From positions 1 through 64,000 of the forward strand of contig CAWEOA010000007.1 of NCBI GenBank assembly GCA_963810615.1: a stretch of DNA of 64,000 nucleotides, written 5' to 3'. Below are positions 42,824 through 51,135 of the stretch, in pieces (position 1 is the stretch's first letter; every line of letters starts with the position of its first letter). This DNA comes from JARRQJ01 sp963810615 (GTDB lineage: Bacteria > Pseudomonadota > Gammaproteobacteria > DRLM01). Made by a program: the position numbers and the translations under genes. The notes beneath the pieces are model-generated. The model was not told the DNA's origin. It was given only the letters and a program-made list of their open reading frames with translations, and did not search any database.

Positions 42824-43840
42824 TTATAAATTGCCCCACAGATCGTTCTCGGTGTAATCCGCAGTACCGTTGTTATCGCTATCCACATCGAGACGATAAG
42901 CATTATTGTCCAGCGCAGTGAGGGTGGCGGAACCGTTATTGCCGATGCCGCGCAGACTGCCGCTGGAAGGCCAGTCGTCACCGCCCATGACGTGAATGGT
43001 AGTGGGTGTGGTCAAGTCTATATAACCTTCGTCCGGGGCATAGTAACGGCCGGTGATCGTCATATCTACATAGGGTGCGGCGCCTGTGGTCTGCGATTCG
43101 GAGATCTTGAAATTTTCCAGCTTAAATACCTTGGCGGTGGCATTGTCCTTGAACAGCATGTTGATGCTGAGAATACTGTCGTTGGCGATATAGGTGTAAC
43201 CGGCCTGGGGGGCGATGGTCATGGTGCCGTCCGCGGTGAAGGAATCGCCGCCGTAGGTGGCGGTGAGCCGGGCAAGGGTGATGGAGATACTCGAGATATT
43301 GATATTGTTCTGGGCATCCGCGACGGCTTGTCCCGAGGCGCCGACCGTGCCGTTCAAGGTCGTCCCGTCCTGGCAATAGTTGTCGAGATTTGCCGTGAGT
43401 GAAAGCGTCTTGTTGCCGTCGTCATAGCTGCCGTTGACGGTCGCGGTTCCGCCGCAATTGCCGTGCAGCGTGGAGCCGGGGATGTTGTTCACCGTCGCCG
43501 CAGTCTCGGGTCTGGCCAGAGTATCGTCTACGGTGGTGAGGTGGACGAATTTGAGCAAGGTGTCAGATAACACCAGACTGCGCGGGCGGCGGGATGCACC
43601 GAAGTCATAATTGGTCAAGCCGGCGGTGACTCCGCCGATGATGATGCCCGAGTTGCCTCCGGTATAGGCGCCTCCCACTAGTGTTGCGCTGTTGCCGGGG
43701 GTGAGCGTCGCAGGCGTGGTGGAACCGGTATACGTGAGGCTGGATGAAGCGTTGCCGTCACCACTGCCACATCCGCTTATCAAGGCAAACAGACACGCTG
43801 TAAAAATGGTATAGACACAGTTGTTAGTCAGAGTTCTCAT
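42824..43840 (-). CDS. Hypothetical lipoprotein
   Basis: This encodes a 338-residue protein with a lipoprotein signal, NNCVYTIFTACLFALISGCG (lipobox LISGC). A Ser/Thr-rich linker (GNASSSLTYTGSTTPATLTP) follows, then a beta-rich domain low in charge (GGAYTGGNSGIIIGG, NINISSISITLARLTATYGG, MTITGRYYAPDEGYIDLTTP). The C-terminus YRLDVDSDNNGTADYTENDL has a calcium-binding look (DxDxNG). Four Cys remain after the lipid-bearing one at most, two of them in GNCGG and DNYCQDG. The ribosome site cggaggcgtt stands directly upstream. I do not recognise the family. It is convergent with mtnC, 55 bases away. Confidence 0.7.
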   Translation of the reverse strand: MRTLTNNCVYTIFTACLFALISGCGSGDGNASSSLTYTGSTTPATLTPGNSATLVGGAYTGGNSGIIIGGVTAGLTNYDFGASRRPRSLVLSDTLLKFVHLTTVDDTLARPETAATVNNIPGSTLHGNCGGTATVNGSYDDGNKTLSLTANLDNYCQDGTTLNGTVGASGQAVADAQNNINISSISITLARLTATYGGDSFTADGTMTIAPQAGYTYIANDSILSINMLFKDNATAKVFKLENFKISESQTTGAAPYVDMTITGRYYAPDEGYIDLTTPTTIHVMGGDDWPSSGSLRGIGNNGSATLTALDNNAYRLDVDSDNNGTADYTENDLWGNL

Positions 43841-44184
43841 AACGCCTCCGCTATCGTTCGTATACCTTGAAGCAGTCCTGCTAAATTGCTATTGCCGAGA
43901 TGGGCGATAAGACCGCTTTTCCCATGCCGTGCCGTAATGCGGTGATGTCCCCAGGATTTCCCTCACACATGGAAATGATACCTGGAAATAAATCAGAGTG
44001 ATTGAATGTCCGACACGGAAGAACGCCTACACTTCTGTCCATCACGCTTTCTGATCATACATGCCGCCGGTATGAGTTTGACCTCTACATAGGGGGACTA
44101 CACTCTCAAGCACGCTATTTCGCTAGCGATATAGACTTCGAACTTTGTGGTGTCAAGCAAGTGGAATTATAAATAAATACTGCC
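43841..44184. other. Intergenic region with an 18-bp near-palindrome
   Basis: About 340 bases lie between dusA and the downstream lipoprotein, both on the minus strand. I see no gene. Positions 44116-44133 hold TATTTCGCTAGCGATATA, palindromic except for one central-flank pair, with a perfect core TCGCTAGCGA at 44120-44129. It could be an operator for the lipoprotein or an RNA hairpin after dusA. Confidence 0.4.
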
Positions 44185-45237
44185 TCAGCGGCTACCACCC
44201 ATCACGCCGTAGCAGGGTGAAATGCCCGGTTCCGTCATGGCCAGCGCCTGTTGCACAACCTCGATGCCCGCATGGTCGTAGTGACTGTGTTCGCTCAGAT
44301 AACGGCGCCAGGCGCGCGCGCCGCGCGCGCCATGAAACAGGCCGAGGATATGACGGGTGATATGGTGCAGACGGGCGCCCTTGTTCAATTCCTCCGCGAT
44401 GTAGGGGAGCAGTTCCGCAATGATTTCCTGGCGGCTTGCGGGCGTGCCGGTGCCCGCGTAGAGGCGGCGGTCCACCTCAGCCAGAATGTAGGGATCATGG
44501 TAGGCGGCGCGGCCGAGCATGACGCCGTCGACCTTATGCAGCTGTGCCTGTGCCTGATCTAGGTCGGTGATGCCGCCGTTGAGGATGATTTCCAGCTGCG
44601 GAAAATCCTCTTTGAGGCGGTACACCACCTCGTAATGCAAAGGCGGGACTTCACGGTTCTCCTTGGGGCTGAGGCCGTGCAGCCAGGCCTTGCGGGCGTG
44701 AACGATAAAGGTGGTGCAGCCGGCGGCGGCCACCTTGGCGACGAATGCGCACACAAAATCGTAACTGTCGTGATCGTCGATGCCGATGCGGGTTTTCACC
44801 GTTACCGGGAGATGCGTGGCCGCCTTCATGGCGGCGGCACATTCCGCTACTAGCTCAGGTTCCGCCATGAGGCAGGCGCCGAAGCGGCCGGTCTGGACGC
44901 GATCGCTGGGGCAGCCGACGTTGAGATTGATCTCATCATAGGCATACTGCGTGGCGATGCGCGTGCAGGCCGCCAAATCCTCGGGATCGCTGCCGCCTAA
45001 TTGCAGCGCCAGCGGCCGTTCGTGAGGGTGAAAGCGCAAGGCCCGCTCCGCATCGCCGAGGAGGATCGCTCCGGTGGTGATCATTTCGGTGTAGAGATAG
45101 GCGTGCTTGGAGATCAGCCGTAGGAAGTAGCGGCAATGGCGATCGGTCCAATCCATCATGGGGGCAACGCACAGACGGCGCATCTCCCCGGGCTTGGCCG
45201 TAGGAACGTGTTTGTTAATTGCGGTCTTGAAGCTCAT
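44185..45237 (-). CDS. dusA: tRNA-dihydrouridine(20/20a) synthase DusA
   Basis: This FMN-dependent flavoenzyme of 350 residues reduces uridines 20/20a in the tRNA D-loop. It opens RLCVAPMMDWTDRHCRYFLR, a DusA hallmark. It has MITTGAILLGDAERALRF and then NLNVGCPSDRVQTGRFGACL with the catalytic Cys. Later come VTVKTRIGIDD, FIVHARKAWLHGLSPKENR and LNGGITDLDQAQAQLHKVDG. I chose the ATG at 45237 (MSFKTAINKH), although no strong ribosome site is visible. A longer form from 45264 is possible. Confidence 0.94.
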   Translation of the reverse strand: MSFKTAINKHVPTAKPGEMRRLCVAPMMDWTDRHCRYFLRLISKHAYLYTEMITTGAILLGDAERALRFHPHERPLALQLGGSDPEDLAACTRIATQYAYDEINLNVGCPSDRVQTGRFGACLMAEPELVAECAAAMKAATHLPVTVKTRIGIDDHDSYDFVCAFVAKVAAAGCTTFIVHARKAWLHGLSPKENREVPPLHYEVVYRLKEDFPQLEIILNGGITDLDQAQAQLHKVDGVMLGRAAYHDPYILAEVDRRLYAGTGTPASRQEIIAELLPYIAEELNKGARLHHITRHILGLFHGARGARAWRRYLSEHSHYDHAGIEVVQQALAMTEPGISPCYGVMGGSR

Positions 45238-45471
45238 GGTTAATTCTAACCCGTGGCGGGGCATTAGTATGTCTATCCGGTGCTCGCAGCGGCGAGCTTA
45301 ACAAACGGTTAAGCTGCCCGGCGGATGCGTGATTTCGAGCGCCAGCGGGAAATTCCGGCATTATCGGCTTCGTCAGCGGCTGCGTAATACGGGATTTTCC
45401 CTTGCCGTCGAAATGGCATTGAGAAATGAATGGGGGTATTATCCGGCGCCACCACAGGCGAAAGAGACCGG

Positions 45472-45909
45472 CTATCTGGACATATAATCGTTCAGGCTTA
45501 ACGCCAGGCGGTTGCAGTTGTCTACAAAGGCGTCTTTATTCGTCTCCTTGGGGTCAACAAACAGAATGCCTTGCGGCGAATATTCGCAGGTCTGCTTGAC
45601 CTTATCTTCATGCGTCAGCGAGGAGATGCGCAGAATCTTGCTGGCGGTCTCATACGTGGCCTCGAGCATATCGCCGACATAGAAAGTGTATTTGCCCTGG
45701 CTGACGGAGAACAGACTCAGGCGGTTTTGGGTCAGCCGTGCGCCCAGCGCCATGATGTCGTCCGGATTATTCGGGCTGATGGTGGGTGCCGGCGCATTGG
45801 CCGCGTCTTGCGACGTACTCATGGCGGGTTCGACGGGTTTGTTCGCACATCCGCTTAGCATGGCGGCAACAAGGACGGCGGTGAGACACGAAACCCTGTT
45901 TATCGGCAT
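45472..45909 (-). CDS. Lipoprotein, paralogue of the one at 40277-40900
   Basis: This is a 145-residue lipoprotein. Signal peptide MPINRVSCLTAVLVAAMLSG is followed by lipobox MLSGC. Its Pro/Ala linker is short (about 30 residues), unlike its paralogue. The C-terminal domain has SQGKYTFYVGDMLEATYETA, KVKQTCEYSPQGILFVD and VDNCNRLALSLNDYMSR, matching the paralogue in both cysteines and the closing Tyr-Met-x-Arg. I start it at 45909 because the signal peptide begins there; the longer frame to 45948 adds a non-signal leader. Function unknown. It diverges from aroE. Confidence 0.75.
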   Translation of the reverse strand: MPINRVSCLTAVLVAAMLSGCANKPVEPAMSTSQDAANAPAPTISPNNPDDIMALGARLTQNRLSLFSVSQGKYTFYVGDMLEATYETASKILRISSLTHEDKVKQTCEYSPQGILFVDPKETNKDAFVDNCNRLALSLNDYMSR

Positions 45910-46018
45910 GGTTATCTCGTTATTCGTTGTTGCGGCGACAGCCGGCATTATAGTCCCCAGTGCGAGGATGCCTCAAGGGCGGTCCTGCCCGCCCGCCACG
46001 GCCAGCGGCGATATCCGG

Positions 46019-46024
46019 TATAAT
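46019..46024 (+). promoter_or_regulatory. Possible -10 element upstream of aroE
   Basis: A perfect TATAAT lies 72 bases before the aroE ATG, in the gap between the divergent lipoprotein and aroE. No convincing -35 box stands at the right distance, so this is only a candidate. Confidence 0.25.
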
Positions 46025-46095
46025 TCACGTCGATTTCTCTCCGGAGGGAGGGGGTATCCATATCGGACGCCGGTCCGCGAGGAGCTTGATAACCG

Positions 46096-46944
46096 ATGTC
46101 ATCCCTGTTTGATTTTGACAAACCCGCGATCTACGCAGTGATGGGTAATCCCGTCAGTCACAGCAAATCACCGCGGATTCATAGTCTGTTCGCCGAACAG
46201 ACCGGCCAGCGTCTTCAATATTCCGCAATCCAAGTCGACCCCGGCGGTTTCGAACAGGCGGTGCGCAATTTCGTGGCCAACGGCGGCCGCGGTTTGAACG
46301 TCACCGTGCCCTTCAAGACCAATGCCTGGGAACTGGTAGACAGCCGTACGCCGCGCGCGGCCCTGGCCGGTGCCGTCAATACCATCGAAGTACAGGCGCA
46401 GGGCGTCCTGCACGGGGACAACACCGACGGTGTCGGCCTGGTGACCGATATCGTCCACAACCAGGGTGGCAGCATCGCCGCCAAGGCTGTGTTGTTGCTC
46501 GGCGCCGGCGGCGCGGCGCGCGGGGTATTGAGCCCCTTGTTGGAACAAAGCCCCGCCGAGCTGGTGATCGCCAATCGCACCGAGGACCGCGCCATCGCTC
46601 TGGCCCAGGCCTTTGCCCGGCTCGGCGCGGTGTCGGGTTGCGGTTTCGACGATCTTGCCGGGCGGCACTTTGATGTGGTGATCAACGCCACCTCGGCGAG
46701 TCTGCAGGGCGAAGTGCCGCCCCTGCCGGAACAGCTGCTGGCGCCCGATGCCTGGTGCTACGACATGATGTACGGCGCGACGGCCACCCCCTTCATGCAG
46801 TGGGCCGAGCGCCACGGCGCGACGAAGATATCGGACGGTCTGGGCATGCTGGTGGAACAGGCGGCGGAATCATTCCTGTTGTGGCGCAAGCTGCGGCCGC
46901 AGACGGTGCCGGTGATCGCGACCCTGCGGGCGGAATTGCGGTGA
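46096..46944 (+). CDS. aroE: Shikimate dehydrogenase (NADP+)
   Basis: This enzyme reduces 3-dehydroshikimate to shikimate in aromatic amino acid synthesis. It has 282 residues. The substrate-binding half has YAVMGNPVSHSKSPRIHSLF and GLNVTVPFKTNAWELVD, where the Lys is catalytic, then the acidic partner in DNTDGVGLV. The nucleotide fold is VLLLGAGGAARGVLSPLL with IANRTEDRA binding the NADP phosphate. It ends with ATKISDGLGMLVEQAAESF. The ribosome site gaggag is 10 bases before the ATG. The following ORF overlaps its stop by a GTGA. Confidence 0.96.
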   Translation: MSSLFDFDKPAIYAVMGNPVSHSKSPRIHSLFAEQTGQRLQYSAIQVDPGGFEQAVRNFVANGGRGLNVTVPFKTNAWELVDSRTPRAALAGAVNTIEVQAQGVLHGDNTDGVGLVTDIVHNQGGSIAAKAVLLLGAGGAARGVLSPLLEQSPAELVIANRTEDRAIALAQAFARLGAVSGCGFDDLAGRHFDVVINATSASLQGEVPPLPEQLLAPDAWCYDMMYGATATPFMQWAERHGATKISDGLGMLVEQAAESFLLWRKLRPQTVPVIATLRAELR

Positions 46945-47498
46945 TCCCGTGTTATGTGGGCGGCAGGGGGATGTTCGCCACCGCCACGACTTGGGGCTTC
47001 AAGGTAGCGGTGATCGGGCTGCTGGAAGAAAGCGGACTGGGTTACGACACCCGTTATCGCTATTACCGTCGGCAATTCCCGGAGATGAATCCTACGCAAT
47101 TGGCGCGCCTGGTGTGCGACCCCATTGAAAATTACGACCGCGACTGGCCGCGATGGCGCGCTGCACAAACGGCGGCCAGCGACGAGCAGGATTTGATCAC
47201 CGCCTTCTTTCTCGAGCGCGATGCCCGATTCCGCGCAGAGGCCCAAGCCGCGATCTTTTGCCTGGATGAAGTCGGCTTCGGTTCGGGCGTCAACGTCATG
47301 CGCTTTATTCAGGCAGTCAAGCCCATTCTGGGATTTTACCGCCGCAGCACGCAGTCGAGCGCCGTGAATGTCGGCAACTTCCTGCAACTGCAACTGGAGT
47401 ATCCCGGACTGGTGACGCTGCGTGAGTATCAATCTTCCAATGACATGCTCGGCGAGGTGCGGGACTGGCTTACCGCACTGCATACCGTCCGTTCCTGA
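46941..47498 (+). CDS. Unknown protein overlapping the end of aroE
   Basis: This encodes about 185 residues from GTG at 46941 (GTGA overlap with the aroE stop), or 175 from ATG at 46971. It is a soluble, mixed-charge protein: ATTWGFKVAVIGLLEESGLG, RYRYYRRQFPEMNPTQLARL, CDPIENYDRDWPRWRAAQTA, FFLERDARFRAEAQAAIFCL, VNVMRFIQAVKPILGFYRRS, NVGNFLQLQLEYPGLVTLRE. It has no signal peptide and no motif I recognise. The composition and the tight link to aroE and the ABC exporter (11 bases downstream) support a real gene. The ATG at 46971 has a purine run touching it, too close to be a good ribosome site, so I prefer the GTG. Confidence 0.65.
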   Translation: MIPCYVGGRGMFATATTWGFKVAVIGLLEESGLGYDTRYRYYRRQFPEMNPTQLARLVCDPIENYDRDWPRWRAAQTAASDEQDLITAFFLERDARFRAEAQAAIFCLDEVGFGSGVNVMRFIQAVKPILGFYRRSTQSSAVNVGNFLQLQLEYPGLVTLREYQSSNDMLGEVRDWLTALHTVRS

Positions 47499-47509
47499 CA
47501 GCTTAAGAG

Positions 47510-48499
47510 GTGACTATGGACACTGCCATCGCGGTTAAGGGGGTGCATAAGCGTTATCGCGCGGTACATGCCCTCAAGGGACTCGATCTCGATATCGCTC
47601 GCGGCGAATTCTTCGGCTTGCTGGGGCCGAACGGCGCCGGCAAATCCACTTTGATCAATATCATCGCCGGCCTTGTCCGCGCCGACGCCGGGCAGGTACA
47701 GGTGCTCGGACACGATGTGGTCGCCGATTACCGTCAGTCGCGCCTGCACCTCGGCGTCGTCCCGCAGGAGCTGGTATTCGATCCCTTTTTCACCGTGCGC
47801 GAGTTACTGCGTATCCAGTCCGGCTATTACGGTTTGGGTCGGGAGAACGACCCGTGGATCGATGAGCTGCTGGAAGCCCTGCAACTCGGCTCCAAGGCCG
47901 ACATCAATATGCGCGCCCTGTCCGGCGGGATGAAGCGGCGGGTGTTGATCGCCCAGGCCCTGGTCCACAAACCGGAAGTGGTGGTGCTGGACGAACCCAC
48001 TGCGGGCGTGGATGTGGAGTTGCGTCAATCCTTATGGGTGTTCGTAAAGCGCTTGCACAAGGAAGGGCATACCATCGTCCTGACCACGCATTACCTGGAA
48101 GAGGCCGAGCAACTGTGCGAGCGCATCGCCATCATCAATCATGGCGAACTGGTGGCCCTGGACGACAAGGATGCCTTGCTGCGCAATATCGGCGGCGGGC
48201 GCTGCAAGCTGGCGGTGGCTCTGGCGCAACCGCTGGCGACCCTGCCGGCACAGCTTGCCGGCAAGGTGCTGGCGCAGGATGACGGAAAGATCGAGTTGCA
48301 AATCGATAAAGGCCACGATTCCATCATGGCCGTACTGGACTGTCTGCGGGCGGCGGGCGCCGTGGTGGCGGATATCAAGACCGAACAAGCGGATCTCGAG
48401 GATGTGTTCGTGGAAATAATGCGGCGCAGGAAATCGCTCGACCCTAATCTTCTCCCGCAGGGAGAGGGGGAATCGGAAAAGAGGAATGGATCGGTATGA
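47510..48499 (+). CDS. ABC exporter ATP-binding protein, YadG family
   Basis: This ATPase of an ABC-2 type exporter has 329 residues (E. coli YadG 308). Walker A is GPNGAGKST, the Q-loop VVPQELVFDPFF, the signature LSGGMKRRVLIAQA, Walker B VVVLDEPTAGVD and the switch His is in LTTHYLEEAEQLC. The last 20 or so residues (LDPNLLPQGEGESEKRNGSV) are encoded by a REP-like hairpin (48442-48471) and look like a tail acquired by readthrough into it, because the family normally ends near EDVFVEIM. The stop overlaps the permease start (ATGA). Substrate unknown. Confidence 0.92.
   Translation: MTMDTAIAVKGVHKRYRAVHALKGLDLDIARGEFFGLLGPNGAGKSTLINIIAGLVRADAGQVQVLGHDVVADYRQSRLHLGVVPQELVFDPFFTVRELLRIQSGYYGLGRENDPWIDELLEALQLGSKADINMRALSGGMKRRVLIAQALVHKPEVVVLDEPTAGVDVELRQSLWVFVKRLHKEGHTIVLTTHYLEEAEQLCERIAIINHGELVALDDKDALLRNIGGGRCKLAVALAQPLATLPAQLAGKVLAQDDGKIELQIDKGHDSIMAVLDCLRAAGAVVADIKTEQADLEDVFVEIMRRRKSLDPNLLPQGEGESEKRNGSV
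48442..48471. repeat. REP-like element read as the 3' end of the exporter ATPase gene
   Basis: ccctaatcttctcccgcagg followed by gagagggggaat is a variant of the palindrome at 52863-52900 (CTCTCCCGGAGGGAGAGG). It lies in frame within the last 20 or so codons of the ABC exporter ATPase gene. Confidence 0.6.
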
Positions 48500-49257
48500 A
48501 TCTGCGCGGTCTGAGTACACTATTCTATAAAGAGTTATTGCGATTTTACAAGGTATGGTTGCAGACGCTGCTCGCGCCGGTGGTCACCTCGTTGCTATAC
48601 CTGCTGGTGTTCTCCCATGTCCTGGAAGAACATGTGCATGTATACCCCGGCGTCAGCTACACCGCGTTCCTCATCCCCGGGTTGATGATGATGTCCATTA
48701 TCCAAAACGCCTTCGCCAACAGCTCTTCCAGTCTGATTCAGTCCAAGGTCAGCGGCAATATCATCTTCGTGCTGCTCACGCCGGTATCCTATTTGGAATT
48801 CTTTCTGGCCTTCGTCCTCGCCGCCGTGGTGCGCGGCATTGCCGTGGGCGTCGGCGTGGGCCTGGTGGCGATCTTCTTCGTCGGCGTCCCGGTTCACCAT
48901 TTCACGGTGTTGCTGCTGTTCGCCCTGCTCAACAGCGCGGTGTTGGGCAGCCTGGGAGTCATCGCCGGCATTTGGGCGGAGAAATTCGATCAGATCGCCG
49001 GATTCCAGAATTTCGTGATCCTGCCCATGTCGTTCTTGAGCGGCGTGTTTTATTCCATTCATTCCCTGCCGCCGTTTTGGCAGAGCGTCTCCCATATTAA
49101 TCCGTTCTTTTACATGATCGATGGCTTCCGCTATGGGTTTTTCGGTGTTTCGGACGTGGCGCCGGCCTTGAGTTTTGCGGTAGTATTAGCCGTGTTGGCG
49201 GGATTGACATTGATCTCTCTGGGATTACTCAAGAGCGGTTACAAATTGCGTCAGTAA
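48496..49257 (+). CDS. ABC-2 type exporter permease, YadH family
   Basis: This is the inner-membrane half of the exporter, 253 residues with six membrane segments: TLLAPVVTSLLYLLVFSHVL, YTAFLIPGLMMMSIIQNAFA, LEFFLAFVLAAVVRGIAVGV, TVLLLFALLNSAVLGSLGVI, FVILPMSFLSGVFYSIHSLP and LSFAVVLAVLAGLTLISLGL. The ABC-2 signature region ILPMSFLSGVFYSI precedes the last segment. It is coupled to the ATPase by a four-base overlap. In E. coli the yadGH pair is linked with polysaccharide or drug export by homology only. Confidence 0.92.
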   Translation: MNLRGLSTLFYKELLRFYKVWLQTLLAPVVTSLLYLLVFSHVLEEHVHVYPGVSYTAFLIPGLMMMSIIQNAFANSSSSLIQSKVSGNIIFVLLTPVSYLEFFLAFVLAAVVRGIAVGVGVGLVAIFFVGVPVHHFTVLLLFALLNSAVLGSLGVIAGIWAEKFDQIAGFQNFVILPMSFLSGVFYSIHSLPPFWQSVSHINPFFYMIDGFRYGFFGVSDVAPALSFAVVLAVLAGLTLISLGLLKSGYKLRQ

Positions 49258-49354
49258 TGGCGGACCGACCGGCCCGGTCACGTTTTAATTTAAAATGAAC
49301 TCTCAAGGCGACAATGGCGACCCGGGTGTCCCCCAGCATGGAAGGAGGTAGATC

Positions 49355-49780
49355 ATGCGTGAGTATATCCGGCATCCATCCAGCATTCCCCTTGAAGTAA
49401 AGATTGCCGATCTGCCCGACCCGCAAAGCGAATATATGAACAATATCAGCTTAGGCGGCCTGTCATTTCATTCCAAGAACAAACTGGATGACGGTGCGCT
49501 GATCGTAATCCGTATACCGATGTTAAAAGAGAGTATCCAGATCAACGGTCAAGTGGCATGGTGCAGGAAGCATGAGAGCAGCTATGAAGTCGGCGTGAGA
49601 TTTCGCGATCCCGAGGAGGCCTTTCGTACGCGCATGGTCGAGCAGGTTTGCCATATCGAACAATACAGGCGAGAAGTGATGGAGCGTGAACAACGTCAAC
49701 TCACCAGCGAACAGGCGGCAATCGAGTGGATCAAGAAATATGCCGCTTCGTTCCCCGAATTAATGATGGAAGTACAATAA
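49355..49780 (+). CDS. PilZ domain protein (putative c-di-GMP receptor)
   Basis: This is a 141-residue single-domain PilZ protein. The c-di-GMP binding motifs are RxxxR in REYIRHPSSIPLEV (residues 2-6) and NISLGGLSF (D/NxSxxG). The barrel continues VIRIPMLKESIQINGQVAWC and YEVGVRFRDPEEAFR. A charged helical tail of about 55 residues follows. The ATG has ggaaggaggt directly upstream. The next gene encodes a small membrane protein 20 bases downstream; the pair may work together. A second PilZ protein is encoded at 54503-54922. Confidence 0.88.
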   Translation: MREYIRHPSSIPLEVKIADLPDPQSEYMNNISLGGLSFHSKNKLDDGALIVIRIPMLKESIQINGQVAWCRKHESSYEVGVRFRDPEEAFRTRMVEQVCHIEQYRREVMEREQRQLTSEQAAIEWIKKYAASFPELMMEVQ

Positions 49781-49800
49781 CGCAGATTGGATAAGGCAGC

Positions 49801-50388
49801 ATGACGGCCAGAGGCAAGAGCCAAAGACAAATCAGAAAACAGATACGCCGCCATATAGAAGATACCTTCGATTTACCGCGCCTCGATTACAAGAAGCGGG
49901 TCACGCCCTTGAAACATCGCGCCAAGCTGGTCGGGGTGATGGTGGCGGCGATTATCTATGGTTTGGGATTCGGACTGGCATACTTCGCATGGAAGACCGG
50001 CAGGACCGATTACGAGACTTTCTCCAAGTTCGTGTGGATCTTTATGGTGCCGTCCTCGGTGTTCGGGGCCTTCGCCTACATGCTCAACGGCAATCGCCGT
50101 GAATTTCGCGTCGCCAAGGATATCTTTGAGCATATGGACGTGGTAGAGGGCGCCGACGGCATGTTGTGGCGCTACGAACCCATTCTTACGGAGCTGTTCC
50201 CCGACGATCATGTCGTGCAGCACGTCCTCGAGTCTTCACGGGCAAAATCATTCGCAAAGCTGGAACCCGAGGACTACGCCAAGGTGGTCCACCAGATGTA
50301 TGCTGCGCTGGGCAGCGGCGAAGTACGGTCTATCACTGACGAAGCCGCCGATGCCTTCGACGCCAATCTGGTTAAAGCGGGGCCGTGA
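49801..50388 (+). CDS. Hypothetical membrane protein with two transmembrane segments
   Basis: This is a 195-residue protein. A basic N-terminus (RGKSQRQIRKQIRRHIEDTF) precedes two membrane helices, LVGVMVAAIIYGLGFGLAYF and FSKFVWIFMVPSSVFGAFAY. A soluble C-terminal part of about 95 residues follows (FRVAKDIFEHMDVVEGADGM, WRYEPILTELFPDDHVVQHV, YAKVVHQMYAALGSGE). I do not recognise it. It lies 20 bases after the PilZ gene in the same direction, so the two are likely co-expressed. Confidence 0.7.
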   Translation: MTARGKSQRQIRKQIRRHIEDTFDLPRLDYKKRVTPLKHRAKLVGVMVAAIIYGLGFGLAYFAWKTGRTDYETFSKFVWIFMVPSSVFGAFAYMLNGNRREFRVAKDIFEHMDVVEGADGMLWRYEPILTELFPDDHVVQHVLESSRAKSFAKLEPEDYAKVVHQMYAALGSGEVRSITDEAADAFDANLVKAGP

Positions 50389-50513
50389 AATAATGCGAGG
50401 TAGCTAAGTGTACATTTCATTGTCTTAGTATTGCGTTATGCCGCGTGATTTCAGTGTAATTACTCTTGCCTATATTTATCATTTCATGTGCGTCAAAAGA
50501 TGCCGGACTTTTC

Positions 50514-50541
50514 TTGTATTTTTCTTAATACCTGCTATATA
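50514..50541 (+). promoter_or_regulatory. Candidate sigma-70 promoter of the cytochrome c5-type gene
   Basis: TTGTAT (50514-50519), a 16-base spacer and TATATA (50536-50541) stand 44 bases before the ATG, within an AT-rich stretch that contrasts with the surrounding GC-rich sequence. A strong ribosome site (aaaggagggc) follows at 50571-50580. Confidence 0.45.
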
Positions 50542-50584
50542 TACGTTGGTCGATTAAAAAGCTTTGGGGTAAAGGAGGGCAGGC

Positions 50585-50902
50585 ATGAAATCAATCATCA
50601 CAGTGCTGGTTGCTGCAGCATGCGTGTTTTCATTTGGAATAAGCTCGGCCGAGGGGGATGCGAAGGCAGGAGAGGCTGTCTATAAGCATGCCTGTAAAAT
50701 GTGTCACGGTACCGGGATGGCGCGGTCTCCCAAGACGGGCGATAAGGCGGCATGGAGGTCCCGTATTGCGCGTGGCGCAGAAGAGTTAACCAAGAACGCC
50801 ATCAAAGGCATTAAGACTATGCCACCCCGCGGCGGGTGTGGATCCTGCAGTAATGAGGATGTTGCCAACGCCGTGGCATATATCATCGAACAATCGAAAT
50901 AA
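50585..50902 (+). CDS. Cytochrome c5-type monoheme cytochrome c
   Basis: This is a periplasmic electron carrier of 105 residues. Signal peptide MKSIITVLVAAACVFSFGIS with AEG after the cut is followed by GEAVYKHACKMCHGTGMARS with the heme motif CKMCH. Met in IKTMPPRGG is the likely sixth ligand. GGCGSCSNEDVANAVAYI carries the c5-type cysteine pair. A strong ribosome site and a plausible promoter precede it. The next gene, 233 bases on, encodes a cytochrome-porin, so this cytochrome is a natural periplasmic partner for it; that link is inferred from position. Confidence 0.92.
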   Translation: MKSIITVLVAAACVFSFGISSAEGDAKAGEAVYKHACKMCHGTGMARSPKTGDKAAWRSRIARGAEELTKNAIKGIKTMPPRGGCGSCSNEDVANAVAYIIEQSK

Positions 50903-50986
50903 ATACGGTTTTGGGAGGAGGTAACAATCCTCTCGCTTACATGAGCGGGTGAATATAAGACCAATAAATCAGTATATGATTTCATG

Positions 50987-51003
50987 ATACCTGGTTCAGG
51001 TAT
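50987..51003. other. Short perfect hairpin between the two cytochrome genes
   Basis: ATACCTG (50987-50993) pairs with CAGGTAT (50997-51003) around gtt. It lies 85 bases after the c5-type gene and 132 before the cytochrome-porin gene. No T-run follows. It could be an operator or an mRNA structure. Confidence 0.35.
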
Positions 51004-51135
51004 TCTGAACAAAATAGGTTGTCTTGCTTGAAACGGATACCTTGGATCGGTGGGGAGTAGCAGAAATAATTTAGGGATAGCTCTTATAACTGATCTGAGT
51101 TCGACTTATGTTTTATCTTCCAGGGAGGGTTTTCT

